Positions 49,629 to 62,183 of a DNA stretch of 64,000 nucleotides are shown here, piece by piece. The notes under the pieces are model-generated. The model saw only the letters and a program-made list of their open reading frames with translations. It was not told the DNA's origin and did not search any database. The translations under genes and the position numbers were made by a program. The stretch's first letter is position 1. Every line of letters starts with the position of its first letter. Location: NCBI GenBank assembly GCA_948099385.1, contig CANUEZ040000012.1, positions 10,581,501-10,645,500 on the forward strand, in the 5' to 3' direction. The DNA is from Fasciola hepatica. Its lineage: Eukaryota > Platyhelminthes > Trematoda > Plagiorchiida > Fasciolidae.

Positions 49629-49701
49629 CGCCGCGAGCCGGAATGGAACCGGCAACGCTCCGCATACCGGGCAGATGCCCTACCAGCTGAGCTATCGCTG
49701 T
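49629..49701 (-). tRNA. tRNA-like sequence (Thr-like GGT anticodon), probably a pseudogene
   Basis: The 73 bases fold as a tRNA on the minus strand: a D arm GCTC/GGGC around AGCTGGTA, a good 5-bp anticodon stem TCTGC/GCGGA with loop CCGGTAT, and a perfect 5-bp T stem GCCGG/CCGGC with loop TTCCATT. The acceptor stem has two mismatches out of seven. The T loop has C instead of the invariant G of TTCGA, and position 33 is C instead of T. The implied anticodon GGT would be unusual for a eukaryotic nuclear tRNA-Thr. A tRNA pseudogene or SINE head is more likely than a working gene. Confidence 0.5.
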
Positions 49702-52700
49702 CCTAACAGTGTGGTGTGAATAAGGCTAGTGAATAATCGATAGTGCGCGAACCACTATTCCAATGATACACAGTGTCTATCCTGGTTTTAATCATTGGGC
49801 TAGCCTCGTCGGTCACTTCCCAATGGGACGAACAGTACACAGATGAACGTGATCCATCGGACATTGGATGATCATTTTCCACGTGACCTTTTAACCGGGA
49901 TTGGAATCGGCGGACACCAGCTGACCACCAAATAGGATGCAAACACTGGCTGAACAAACTCAAGAAATCTCGCCATCAACCGCCCAATCTGACGGAATAG
50001 ATGGGATAGCGAGTGGTTCACCTCCATTACCGATTCATCTTTTTATACGATACCAAAACTTTACTACAACTACATACCGTAAATTATGAGTATTGATACC
50101 CTGTTTCTCTGATAAGCGAACTAAGACGATATGATAACGAACTAGGTATGCAGCAGCACCGCGCTAAAGTAAGAAACGAACAAAAATGATGTTTCAACTG
50201 ATCCAGGGCGGTTTTTAAAACTAAGTTAGGTTGCATCGCTCTTTCTCTGGTGAAAATAATCTACTTGGTCGAAGAGTCAGGTCTTATGACTGTTTTCATC
50301 GTAACCTGTTGAATAAGAGGATAACACTGGCACATATGTTCGGTGATAACAAGCCAGGCTTTGACTGAACCCCGTCACACACAGACCTAACCCGAAAGCG
50401 TCAAATACTTCACGGGCCATTTGGCCATCAGGCGTGCTTTATCTTGTTAACAAAAAAGTGAAGCAACTTTCGCAGCAAATCTTAGATCATGTTTTAATTT
50501 GACGAAATCCGCAAACTGTGCTACTAGTTATATCCTGGACTAGCCAATCAACATCACGGACTGATCTCTTAATTTACCCACTCTACCTCTCAAGCTTCTT
50601 TTATTCTGTCGAATCCTTCTACCTGAAATCCTACAAAATACAAATAAAGGGAAATAGATGCGAAACCCCGCCGGCATGAAGAACGAGCTAACAGTTGCTG
50701 GGTTATACTTCGCTAGGGGACTACCGACTACACCCAGTTGTTATAGGAAAGTGGTGATTTAATTCAATTGCGCGGACATTGAAAGCACGTGCAGTAATCG
50801 AATTACTCGCAGTTTGATTGTTTGAAATCATTTCGGTGCCCAAAGGAGGTCAGTAATGCCAGCTGTGTTGAAAAACCCCACATTAGCATTTCCTGTATAG
50901 ATGGGGGAGGGGGGGGATAAATATTCTGTTTGGAACCAGGTGAGCAAAGGTCAGTCATGTGGTACACCGAGTATAATTCGGCACCATATTGTACGTTACT
51001 TAACCTGATTCTTCCACAATCGAAACACGTGACTTTTCCCATCTTTACATTGAATCAAAGCTACAGAAGGAAGCCAGCTATAAAATCTGCTTCATCTCGG
51101 TACAAAACTGAAATATTCTTCTAAGAATACATCAAAAACTTTCCTAATTCAAGCTTAGTGCTTGGCGGTGGGCATTGCAAATTTAATTACTTTTGAATCG
51201 TGCAGACTTCGTCAATCAAACAAATTCGGACGACAATCTTCCGAAAACAGCTAATTTTAGGAGTGGCGCCTCGCTATTCAGATACGGTCATTGTCAACTC
51301 TGTTGATTTAAACCGTCAAAAACAGCATCTTTGCAGTAATACAGCGGATTGAAATTTCTGTTCGTTTATTTGTATATGCATAGACGTATATGTATATATG
51401 GACCGATTGCAAATGCTCTGTGAATAAACGCTCGCGGGAGTACGCATGTGTTTCGTACGTATGTATGAATGTTTGCATGTGTAATATAGTGCGTATGCGA
51501 GAGAGAAGTCTATCGGACCAAGAGGATGAGGGGGGGGGGGCTGAGACGACATTAGAAAGGGGGTACATTTACAACAGGCATTGATTGGTTTTGAAACCTA
51601 GTGATAAAATGACATGCGATTACCATATAACGTCAACTGTCTTGTGGGATCAAATGATCCAAGTTCTGCGACACGAGAGGGTAAAATAATGCAACGCAAA
51701 TAAACACCACGGGAGAGGCTGGTTTTTCTGCTGTACTAATGTGTTCCGCTATGAGCAGACTAGGAAACAAACGAACGAAATCGAGTCAGGCAGGAGAAGT
51801 CAAACAAAACCAGTGTGCAAAAGAAACAGACAAAAGTACCGGAAAATAAAATGCACAATGTGAACATGGGTGGAGAGGGTTGAGAGAAGGATTGGAAATG
51901 GGAAATTAGATAAGTATATTACTAACGGACGTAAGCGTGAACATACAGATTGAGAAAGATAGAAAGAGAATAAAGTGAAAAGCACATGATAATAAAGTCA
52001 CAGAACTGTATGCATCGTTTTTGTTCGTTGGGGATAGCGTAAAATCGAGTACGGTTTTGGGAGAGTGGATGGCACGGTGAGCGGACGAAGGAGCAAACGA
52101 ACGAGCGAAATGAAATGGTTGAATGTTCAACGTGGTATGAATGAGCTAGATCGCTGCGAGCAATGCGTAGAGGCCGGGAGACTGTACAGGTGAAACGGGA
52201 CTGAACTATCCGGCAGGGTGATGTGCGTGTGACAAACCAACTGCAGTTATACCGCGGATTTTCGTGTGCCAAGGCGTACGCAGTGTGAAGAAAGGCGCCG
52301 AAACGAAGGATGAGATCGTCTTTCGGATGCATCTAGGAGAACAGACTTCGGCGTCTGTCTTCGTACTTCCCTGAAATTAAAAGCGGAATAACCAAACACT
52401 GAAGGCTGCTTTTGGACAAGTCGAGTGATACTGATATTATTTTACGCAAAACAACATGGGTAGATTTGATGCCGCTGGTCCGTTTCGGTTCCATTTTTAG
52501 TAACACCATTCGCATATTGGATATAGCGGTTTTGATGGTAGTCTTTCAGTGAGCACCGAGAGCTGAGGTCATATCAAGCAAGACTTACGAATAACAGCCT
52601 TACATAAATGAAACAAACGAAGTAAGTGAAAAGCAGATAGCTAACGCACCTTGTTTTGTACTGACACAGACAACATATTTGAACGATCAATTCCCACATT

Positions 52701-53234
52701 ATATCAACACGCAATCGGTCTAATAAATCAGTCGGTACAGAACTGATATTTTTCTGAACGCCGTCCATCCAAACCGTATTAGCCCAGTTATGAGCAGTAC
52801 GTAGAGCAGAATTAACTTTTCTTGGTTTGTGGGAATAAAAATGGTCAATTCAAAAACCGCACATTTGATCACCTTGGTTAACAACGCCCTTAATATGATC
52901 ATTTTTCCATTGGAAGATCAAGAGTATTTGATTATTTTAAACAGGAATGAAACAGCCGCATAATGAGTTGTATTCAATGGGGATTTGAGTGTGCATGCTG
53001 AATGATGTATCATTTTATGAACAATTTATTAAGTCTCTTGCCACTGATTCGAACAAACGCCGGGACGTCATCCAGCTGAGCAAACAGATTCGGCTCGATT
53101 CGAAAAATTCGGTTTGGTAAATTACACATTTTGTGATGGAGGCCGTTGCCAATGTGAAATGGATCGGCAACCACTGTGTTCCGTCGGCAAAAAACCCGAA
53201 ACCCCCGGTGTTGTTTTGTGTGGAACAGCAGGCA

Positions 53235-53285
53235 GAACGCGACACGCGGTACTAGTGCGTGAGTTTGAATCTCACCGCGTCTAAA
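53235..53285 (+). mobile_element. Partial tRNA-like unit (B box only)
   Basis: GAGTTTGAATCTCACCGCG resembles a T-arm/B box and is followed by an A-rich stretch. No convincing A box is seen, so the unit is partial or decayed. Confidence 0.3.
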
Positions 53286-53507
53286 AAAATCAAATCGTTT
53301 GTCAACACCAAAGCGTACTGGATGTTATGGGTTAATGACGCGAGATCCATTTGGTTGGCTGAGCACAAAAAACGACAGACACGGGAACCTGTACGACCCA
53401 ATAAACATCCGAGACAAAACAAGTTTAAAACTGAACGCTGAGTTGTGTAACGCCTGGCTGTAGAACGTCATATTGATTTCCCGTTGATGTAAGCGTGGCA
53501 ACCTATT

Positions 53508-53565
53508 GATACAATTACTGGGCTTTGGCTCACAAAGTTTTGCTTTTTGCAGATTGGAGAAGTGC
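53508..53565. repeat. Short dispersed repeat core, copy 2
   Basis: This is the counterpart of 49280-49345. The overlapping 139-codon minus-strand frame at 53325-53744 is the longest in this area but has no recognisable domain. Confidence 0.45.
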
Positions 53566-54555
53566 AATCCCGAATCGAAAGAGCGCGGCTCCAGCATATT
53601 ATAGATACAGGTGATCAACGTATCTGAAGAGTCAAGGCTGTGATATGGAGTCACCCAATCGTGCCACTCATTATATTTCAGTCCTTGGAACACATTTTTG
53701 AAAAGCCTTCGGAAGATAGGAGCATATTCTTGTTGGTTTTTCATTACTATTTCACGGTCTGTTCACGCTACTAATAGAATCGGGGAAGCTTATTTTGAAA
53801 ATCCGATTGATGTCTAAGCAAGAGCTGTCACATTCAACGGAACAAGACTAAACAATACTCCAGCACAAATGATAAGGGCAGACATGCCGCAAATCGTCCG
53901 CTTTGCAGACACTTTGGTAGTAAGTTATTTTGAACTACCACGTGCGTGGAAAGCACTATAGGGATTTCCGGGGCAAGTAGGACTGCATCACCACCACGTG
54001 CTCGACTGACGTGAACTACGGGACAGGATGCTACTTGTTCTCTGGGCTCGGTGGCTTATTGGACACATTCGCATTGCTTTGGAGTGACTCGTAAGTCATA
54101 TTTGACATCAAAGCCGTTAACTGCTAGGGACAGCTACCTTTGGTGTCAACAAACAAGCCAGATCATGATCATCCGATCAGGTTGCAGCCATAGATAAGAA
54201 TCGAGTGAGTACCAGAATTCCAGTTGAATTTTATACCTTTTATCTGCCAAGTACACATGAGTTTTACTCTCCAGACTCTTACAGTCAGCACATACCATAC
54301 ACGTAATGCATTACCAATGGATAAGCCGCGTTTCATTTACACGCAAACAGGCGTGTGCAGGGGAAAAAAACGGAATCAGCAGAGCCTGAGTTCGATTTAC
54401 CACATGCCGGATAGGAAAATTTCCATATGGTTAAATGAGGTTAACGCAACTCAGTATAAGAATTATCCGGCGAGACATAAACCGTCCGCAGTGAAGGGGA
54501 AAAATGAGATCCGAAAGATCAATCAGATTGATGGGGAGATAGGCGCAAAAAGTGT

Positions 54556-55508
54556 TCACTTACCATTTGATGTTTTTCCCAAGGAGAGCGAGGCGGCCAA
54601 TGAGTAGTTGGTTGGATGGTTAATTGACTGTGGATGAATCCGCGGTTTCATGTTCACATAAGCCAATGGATTAGGTGGGTCAAGAATAGCCAATTGCGAG
54701 CTGACCAAACCACCTGGTTTGGAATGCGGTACAAGGTAGGTCGGCTCGAATGCAGCAGACAGTGGACGACGACCATTGTGGTTTAACTGATACAAGCTAA
54801 ATGAGGTAGGTTGCACATGAAACGATGTGGTGATGCCAGTTTGGTGAGGGGGTGGAGGTGGAGGTACTGGTGCCGGAGCTGCAGGAATCTGCGCGGGAAG
54901 TTGGCATTTCGGATAATAGTGATGCCCGTTCTGAGTGCCATTATGGTTACCATTAATATTACTAATGCAAGGTTGACCAACGACACCACTGGGTTTTTCG
55001 TTTGGTCCGATCTCGTTGTCATAAATGCTTCGTTGAGTGTTGATCACAATCGGTTGGTACGTGTTGGTTGCTATAGGTTTGGTTTTAGATTGGGTGTAGC
55101 GTGTTTTCCCGTGGCCATTATATCCGTTCATAGACGTCGCCATGTCGTGGTGATTTCCACTGCTGAGGCGACCGGGAATGAGTGGACCGGCGTTTCGACC
55201 GGGATCACAGGCTAACCTCACTCCGGGAACTTCAAACACACTGGAAGAATGAGGCAGCTCGGACAGAGCCTGGACTGGCAATCGAGAGGATTCGACAAAG
55301 TATACATGTTTCAATGCATCGGCTGCGGATATACGACGGGTTCCAGGGAAAACCAACAGACTGGCCAGTAGGGTGTGTGCGCGCCGAGAAAGACGTGGAG
55401 CGGAATGAAGTAGGCCTCCACTCTCGCCGGGATAAGGTCCGTATTTCAGAGCTTTGCTATACTGAGGATGGTCAGTCACGCCAGGCCAGGTTTCTTCAGT
55501 CGGCGTAC
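54556..55508 (-). CDS. PCTAIRE-type cyclin-dependent kinase, terminal exon (C-lobe end and long tail)
   Basis: The exon starts after aactcag with GT, completing the Gly of GTPTEETWPG. It codes for about 316 residues to a stop at 54556-54558. The first 75 or so finish the kinase fold: HSAPRLSRRA, then LLVFPGTRRISAADALKH, the usual CDK C-lobe ending. SSSVFEVPGVRL follows, resembling the short post-kinase motif of PFTAIRE/PCTAIRE kinases. The remaining 200 or so residues are low complexity: rich in Asn, Gly, His, Ser, Thr and Pro, with a PVPPPPPPH run, and probably disordered. Vertebrate CDK16-18 stop soon after this motif, so the tail is an extension. A later intron cannot be excluded because no polyadenylation signal is obvious just downstream; the first AATAAA seen on this strand is near 53030. 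Confidence 0.88.
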
Positions 55509-57918
55509 CTGAGTTAGGTGCGATAGACAAAAGACACGTCTTTTACGAAAGTCATCCCAAAAAAGAAAAAAAAACAAGGTCGATAGCATTAGCATTAACT
55601 GTTCAGAAAAGAACGGTTTTTAGTCTACTAGGTCACGCAGATCACTATTATGACAGGACGTTTATCCTGCAATTGATGGAAATATAATCACTGTCGTCAG
55701 CGATCGGCTGTTGCTTTGGTCGACTGAGATGAAAACAATAAAAAGTGATATACAACATTCATATTCAGAGCCTTGTATAAAACGCCAGTTTCCGCGTCAT
55801 ATTAGTTATTTGTGTCTTCACGTATACGACGAAAGAAGAAGACCAATAAGACTGATTAAACGTATCACAGGCTTTCCCAGCACGTGCTAAGGTAGACGAT
55901 GGGCAGGAATACGTCAAACAAGTCCGAGTCGTCGGAGGTGATGTAGAGCGATTGCTTGCACGCACAACACACGACAGTGCACCTCATCATTACTCACCCA
56001 ATGTTCTCACCAGATGATAGCAATACTTCGGAGACAGACGAAGAATCGTATTCAAAGACCTATAGGAAGCATATGTATGTTTTATCGGTCGCTGACAAAC
56101 ACCAGCGAGTTATCTTCGTATACTAGATGTTAGAAAGCACGGACAAACACAGTCAAGTAGATTAGCAAGCGAACCCAGAAAAGCACAGCTTTGGTGCTGG
56201 AACATGGACGCAAAGTTAGGCAGAGAACTGGGCATGTGTACGGGTGTCCTTTCGCAATTATCTATGCAATACGAGGTATGTGAGCCAGTCGGTATGTACA
56301 TCATCCCGCCGGTACAAATTCGATCAGGTTAACTGGACTGGTCTTTGATTCGCGTATTCGGGTGTTTTTTATCTCGACTCTTTGCTGTGAAAAGCATCCT
56401 ACCAAATAAAATTAGTAGAGGATATTCTCTGGTTTCATACTGAACGAATTCAGACACGTGTTCCTCCAAGTGAACACAAATGATTGTTACCAAAGTACCA
56501 TCCATTGATAAAATAGTTGGATAGGAGCAAAAATCTCCAGCAATATGATGTATTTGATCTGTTTAGCAGTGAGTCAAAGAGAAGAAAATCAAGCAATCAG
56601 CGTACATTTGTTAATATAGCCATGAGAGTAAAACATCTAATATCGATTTAGCACGTCATTTTCGATGCCATTTTGAAAGATTAAAAACAATGACGGGATT
56701 GTACTCTGGTAAATTTCCCAATTTCATCAGCCTGACGAAGGAAAGTGCGGCGATGGGCTTCAAACTGCACCTTATTTACTATTAAAAGTGCACCACTGTT
56801 TAATACGAAAGTACACAAAAATGCAGTCAATCAGTCGGTGGGAAACAAAGACTTGAAAAATAAGATTTAGCTACGAAAAGTAATTTCCTTTTTTCAAAAA
56901 TTATCACTGTGTGTGGATATAGTACGACGAGAGGTCACAACATTTTACAGAGCGTAACGAAGAATCAACTCTTTACTTCCACCATCATCACTACTGATCT
57001 GTGTGAAACACTAAAGCAGAAAGGACTGACTGTTGTCTTTTCACCAACAAAACAATGCATAAGTCACCAGATATGACGAGTGGATTGTAAATTAACGGGC
57101 GCAGGCAGAGGGATGAAGGGTGAACACACATGGAAAAAACAATTCTCGATCGCCCGGTGAAATGAAGGTCAAATGACCACATTCCTTTGGAAATGGAGAA
57201 TATGATAACAATGATCGTACGATAAATAGCACTGAACAGTGGATATGAAGAAAATGGGCAGGATTTAACACTACGGACGATTCGCCAAGTAAAAAAATTC
57301 CAAGTGGAATGACGCACTTAGATGTTACCTTGTTCAGACAATGCAATGATGGTCTACTTTTCTTTGGATATCAGGTTGTGTTCGTTCCCTTACCAAGAAG
57401 TTTATCATACCGAATAACGCAATTAAGGGTGTTTCGTAGCAATGAAGATGACACTTGGGAATGAAAATGAAATAAATATATCGAAGTTGTGTGGACAGCA
57501 GAGAAAAAAATTTTGAGTTTTATGCAATCTCGTTGCGGATTTTTAGGTGAACGAAAAAGGATCACAAAATTAGAGTTGAACGACATTATTGTCAAGCAGT
57601 CAAAGTCAAGTGGATAGTGATCGAGTAGTCGACGTAAATCAATGCCGAAGGCGCCTGCAGCATGACTTCGAAAGGCGGTTAGGTGTACAAACTGCCAATG
57701 GTCTCTAACAAGCCGGACAAAACCCCTTACAAGAGCATATTAAGTTTCCATAAATAAGTGATAGTTGGCATTGCGAATACAAGAATCAACCAACAATAAC
57801 GGGTGCAATAGGCGGAGTAAGTATTCTGTTTGCTTCCACAATCTTCCGTAGTTCAAACAAGTATACAACAGAATATCAGGAAGGATGCAGTACATTTGGA
57901 AATGTAACACTCTCTTAC
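55509..57918 (-). other. Intron 2 of the CDK gene (2410 bp)
   Basis: The intron is bounded by gtaagaga and aactcag. I see no gene, repeat array or recognisable element inside it. Several open frames of 60-110 codons exist on the minus strand, but none has a recognisable motif. Confidence 0.8.
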
Positions 57919-58076
57919 CTAATCGTTTGAAAATGAGGGTCAATTCTTCTTCCACCGTGGACCCGGGGAACAAAGGCCAACCGGTAGCCATCTCGTAGAA
58001 AATGCATCCAACACCCCACATGTCAATGTGAGTCGAATACTCCGTGGAACCAAGGAGAATGTCTGGAGGGCGGTAC
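57919..58076 (-). CDS. PCTAIRE-type cyclin-dependent kinase, exon B (subdomains VIII-X)
   Basis: This second exon encodes about residues 83-135 of the visible protein. It opens with the G that completes the Trp codon, then [14 protein letters not shown] (the P+1/APE-equivalent region), [12 protein letters not shown] (conserved subdomain IX Asp) and the PCTAIRE-like stretch [11 protein letters not shown]. It ends in FKRLG with the Gly codon split after its first base. The acceptor is ccacatag and the donor is gtaagaga, both canonical. The frame matches exon A (2+1) and exon C (1+2) exactly. The insert between subdomains IX and X matches CDK16/17/18 rather than CDK14/15, which have a different FVEM...AAFPG stretch. 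A Trp occurs in ATGWPLF, where the animal orthologues I recall have Arg. Confidence 0.93.
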
Positions 58077-58788
58077 CTATGTGGACCATTGAGAAACAAG
58101 CGAAATAAGAAACTTGATTACTAGGAACCTTTTTGCGGTGAAGCTCAGACGGTAGTAAGATAAATCTGATGAAAGATCGTTTACGTTGACGTAAGAAAAT
58201 ACTATGAACCGAAGAGTATATCTGAAGCAAAAAGAGCCAGAAAACCCAACAAGGATCACAATGAACGGTGAAAGGAGAATGAACCATACTTCTCACAGAA
58301 TGGACACTTTTTTATGAAAGATACAAGTTATCACAAGATAATAAATCGGACACAGTTTGTTAAGAGCCACTTAGTGAGACGATGAGGCATAAAATCTTTG
58401 AGAAATATCTACTCCATTTAACGACTCCATATCAGACCATCGGGACAGAAAAGTACAAATTACCCTGAAGCGCCAGTTGAAGCTGTCACATTCGTGTTCT
58501 GATTTTAGTGAAAGATGCAACGGACCCCCTAGAACAATCGACGGCAATCATCCATTACAAGTAACCAGTCAAGTGACAATAAGGTCCTTCGTATGCATGC
58601 AAACACAAAGACAAAGCATGTCGCGATTAGTACAATACCGCTCCAGTGAACTTCATAACAAGCTATTAGTGTGCTGTAAATGCGAATCTTTAATTAACCG
58701 TAAGTCGAACCAGAGCCCAAATATAACTACTGTAGATACTTCAAGCGACAGATTTAACACACACATTTACACACCTACACGCATACAT

Positions 58789-58921
58789 ATATTACACACA
58801 CAAACACTACATACATACATACATACATACATACATTACATTACGTTACATACATGCACACATTACACTACATAACATTACATCACATCACATTACAATA
58901 AATTACATTTACATTACATTA
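58789..58921. repeat. CATA and ACATT simple-repeat tract
   Basis: A run of perfect CATA units (about 58809-58835) passes into irregular ACATT/TTACA units up to about 58921. It lies in intron 1 of the CDK gene. Confidence 0.9.
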
Positions 58922-60734
58922 AAATAAGGGATGAGAGGTGGAGCAGTAGAATGAAAATGACAAATTGTAAACGTATAAGGAAATCGATTGGATTCTAACT
59001 CAAATGAATGCAAGACTGATATGCAATACGTACCCAAGATCTTTTAAACTTCTGCCAGCTATGTGACAACCTCATATAATGAAATAAGTTAGACTGAAAG
59101 ACAATGTCGGAACTTCTAAAGTAGATAGGAATAAAACAAGACCCGATGAAAGGGAGGAGCGCTGGAAACTGTTTCACAGGCATAGTATTTCAGTACACGA
59201 TGACAACGAGAAAGTACTCCGGGGGAAATAAGTACCATTTGCTGCGGTATATCCTATAACGAGAAAATAATGCGGTTGATGGTATCATGGTTACCAGTAT
59301 CTACTGTATTATGCGGAAAAAATCATTCCCGACTCGCAGAGACAGAATAGTCCATAAAAAGTCAGGTTTGGTGTTGCAATGCAAGGGAGTGGCACAAGCA
59401 TAAACTTATTAATTGGAATTATTCTTCCTCGTACATTTGCTTATCCGGAACTGAAGACAATCAAAATTCAAAAGCCATTTTCACAACTTGGGAGTGCCAT
59501 TGGTATCCTGAGGCCTGTAATATGGTGAGCTACACTCGCTGAATAATACGCATAACTTCAGGTCACGCCAGTGAACGTGGTGCCGGTACCTCTTAGTTCA
59601 AACCGTTTCGCTGAGTTATTCCCACAAGGCGAGAGTGATTTTATTTGAAGAAATGAAGCGAATATTGCTCCTTCGGAAAATCGCTTTGAATGGTAAATAC
59701 AGATAAAAAGGTGTGTAAGGCAGAGAGCAGTTCGCTACGTATAACGAAAGCCAGTATCAGAGAACCGAATGGCCGTGTAGTTGGTTTCAGAAAAGAGATA
59801 ACACGGATGCGGAAGATAAACTCTTGCATAAAACCAAAAAACCGCAGCTATCCACCCAAACTGGCAGATACTAGATGACAGTGTGATCATAATGAGCACA
59901 CCATAAGTGAAGTGGACCAGAGATGTACGTGCTTGAATGAAAATATTGAGATGATTTTCACAGTTTCTGATGAGCAGCGAGTGACACCGGTCACCATTTA
60001 CAAGAAAAATGGTTACGAAAGTTTTGTGAAACGTTTGTCTGCAGAATATAAAACTAAATGCCGTTTGGTATGATTTAATGAGTGTAGACAATAGCTGAGA
60101 GTTTCGAATACTTAACTGGTATCCGATCTCAATCAACTTGTTTGTCGTTCTGTGTTACAATCATGTTACTGAATGATGGTGATAATGATTCGGACTACAA
60201 CCCCCGAAATGGACAATGAAGTCGAGTTACTCGGCAAGTCCGTTGACGGGTCACTTATAGGAAAAACAGTCGCATGATGGGTGATCAATCAAGTCTCGAA
60301 AGCAGAAGAAAAAACACCCATCAGCACACCAGTGTGTGAACCATGGACGGACCACCGCTGCACACTCGCACCACGGACGGACACAGCCATGATTCAGCCT
60401 AAGCACATGTAACTAAAGGATGTCAGTGCACCGCGGTAAAGATCGCAGAATAAACACGATAGTAAACTGACAGACGGTACTCGGTGATGATGAAACAGTC
60501 GAAGCGGATAAACTATAAAGGTGATAACAAAGACAGCGCATTAGACAACACGTTACGCCGGTCGGTAAACAGTTCGCTGCGTGCCATGTTCATAGAAGCG
60601 GACAGCGTCAAGATTCTATGGGCAGTGATGCTTTCGCATTCAATTTATTTCATCATCCAACTGATGACTTTGAAAAGCAAAGACCGAGGGCATTATGTGA
60701 ATCGGTGACAGTATCCAGTGAAAAAATTACGTCA

Positions 60735-61310
60735 GATGCCCAAGTGAAAATTACAATAATTAGCCTGTTTAGGTTAAGCAAGACATTTGGACTGTTTGCC
60801 GACACTTATCTTCGTGAATTAATCAACTACAGGGCAAAGTGTGCGTGCGAGGCTCAACGTGGTTTCAGATATGAACGGGACTGCATCAACCGTATGCCCA
60901 CTCTTTGACAAACTTTGCAGTACAAACACACCTTCCGTAGACACATTATCATGATTCTCTTTTGGTTAAAAACAGCTTTCAGCCTAATCGACTGAGCAGT
61001 TCTTTATTGCCACTTCCCACTGCAATTTAGTTTCGAGCTTGCGGCGATGTTGTTCGAGATTTCTCTCCATCCCCTTTCCAGTTTTACATCGTGACCACAG
61101 CTGTTCTCCAAAAATGCCCCGCCCGCGAGTGCTGTCTGATATGGAAAACGCGCTCAGTTCTGCTTTTAATTAATAAACTAGATAAAGTACGAGCTTCTCT
61201 AGATAACGCGAATAACCATGTATCAGCGGTCAAAATGTCTCTGGACTGTATTCGTTCGACACCAAACTTTATCCTTGAACTATTAGAGAAGTCTGGTTAC
61301 AGGAATTCGA
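60735..61310 (+). pseudogene. RTE-type reverse transcriptase remnant
   Basis: The frame ending at 60908 contains QRGFRYERDCINRMPTL, a decayed form of the AGFRPGRGCIDQIFTL block that is characteristic of RTE-clade reverse transcriptases (finger/palm region). Past the stop, the following bases still read as a broken continuation (TFRR, then a decayed LKTAF.L.D block). The copy is broken by stops and frameshifts and has no recognisable YADD motif. It sits antisense in intron 1 of the CDK gene and belongs to the same broad family as the copy at 40.5-46.2 kb. Confidence 0.65.
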
Positions 61311-62163
61311 ACATGGGATGCAGTGCTGACGTGTGTACAGAAGACTCATATGTGGTATCTATCTGTCAGAAAACGGAATAGTATGTGCTGCGGCCATGGA
61401 ATCGGTCCATCCACGCGACTCGGAAACCTGACTGTTGACGGATGGAGGACACACGGAGACTGTCATGGACTGAGCACTGGTGTTTCTGTGTTATTCGATA
61501 TCTACGCATATGGACATTCTTGAAGGTTCAGTTTCCCACTTCGGTTTCACTGCAACAGCAACCGAAACTGCTGCATTAGAAGATGAACACTGGTTGATCT
61601 AACTGAAACTGAAACTGACAAACGATTATAAACGTGCCTCGAGAAGGATCATCCGCAGCAACCAAAACGACCCTTAATTAGAAACCATGTCGACAACAAT
61701 GTGTTAATAAATGTTAAAGACATAAATCGAAATGAAACTATTCAAACTGTAGCGAAACCAATACCACAGACAAAGTGGAAAATTCATGAGGAATAGGAAT
61801 AGATGCCAAAAACTAATGGAAACGGATATGAAGCCAAGGTTGCCTAAGATGACAAGCCATGGCCATAACCACTTAGACAGATTGCAGGCGGTAGTCTGAT
61901 TTGACATGACTGTTGTCCTGCAATCCAGATATATTACTTAAACCACAAAACCTCATTGATGATACTACCGGAGAAGCGGATTCACATTTGAATGGCACAC
62001 AGTGAACAATGGGATGTTGAAAGGACGTCCACTTCCTGTCATACCATGTGCATGACAAAGCCAGGAGCACAGATAACCAGCTGTAGGTTGTTTGCATGGC
62101 CGACAAAAGAGGCTGTTGGGTGGTCGGATGTGCGTGTATGGGCGGGCGTGTGTGTGCGTGGGA

Positions 62164-62175
62164 GGGGGGGGGGGG
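62164..62175. repeat. G12 homopolymer beside a 5' splice site
   Basis: Twelve G on the plus strand read as C12 in the sense orientation of the CDK transcript, starting nine bases into intron 1. The neighbouring intron sequence is also C-rich. Confidence 0.9.
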
Positions 62176-62183
62176 TGACTCAC

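Larger units (their letters stand above)
49702..54555. other. No gene recognised; 3' flank of the CDK gene
   Basis: Only short frames without motifs are present. A 136-codon minus-strand frame at 51922-52332 is unrecognised. A G11 run lies at 51530-51540, and a G-rich run near 50903-50917. The CDK 3' untranslated region should begin at 54555 and extend leftward; the first AATAAA on that strand is near 53030. The 127-codon plus-strand frame at 54224-54607 overlaps the CDK end antisense and is probably spurious. Confidence 0.5.
58077..62183 (-). other. Intron 1 of the CDK gene (4107 bp)
   Basis: The intron is bounded by gtgagtca and ccacatag. It contains a C12 homopolymer (sense strand) at intron position +9, an RTE reverse-transcriptase remnant on the opposite strand near 60.7-61.3 kb, and a CATA/ACATT simple-repeat tract near 58.8-58.9 kb. 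Nothing else in it is recognisable, and the short open frames look random. Confidence 0.85.

Noticed and set aside
54224..54607. 127-residue plus-strand frame
   Set aside because: It overlaps the CDK terminal exon antisense and shows no motif.
54811..55517. Plus-strand frames of 134 and 111 codons
   Set aside because: They are shadows of the CDK terminal exon on the opposite strand.
58784..58920. CATA/ACATT units considered as a CRISPR-like array
   Set aside because: There are no spacers and no repeat-spacer periodicity. The units are simple microsatellites in a eukaryotic intron.
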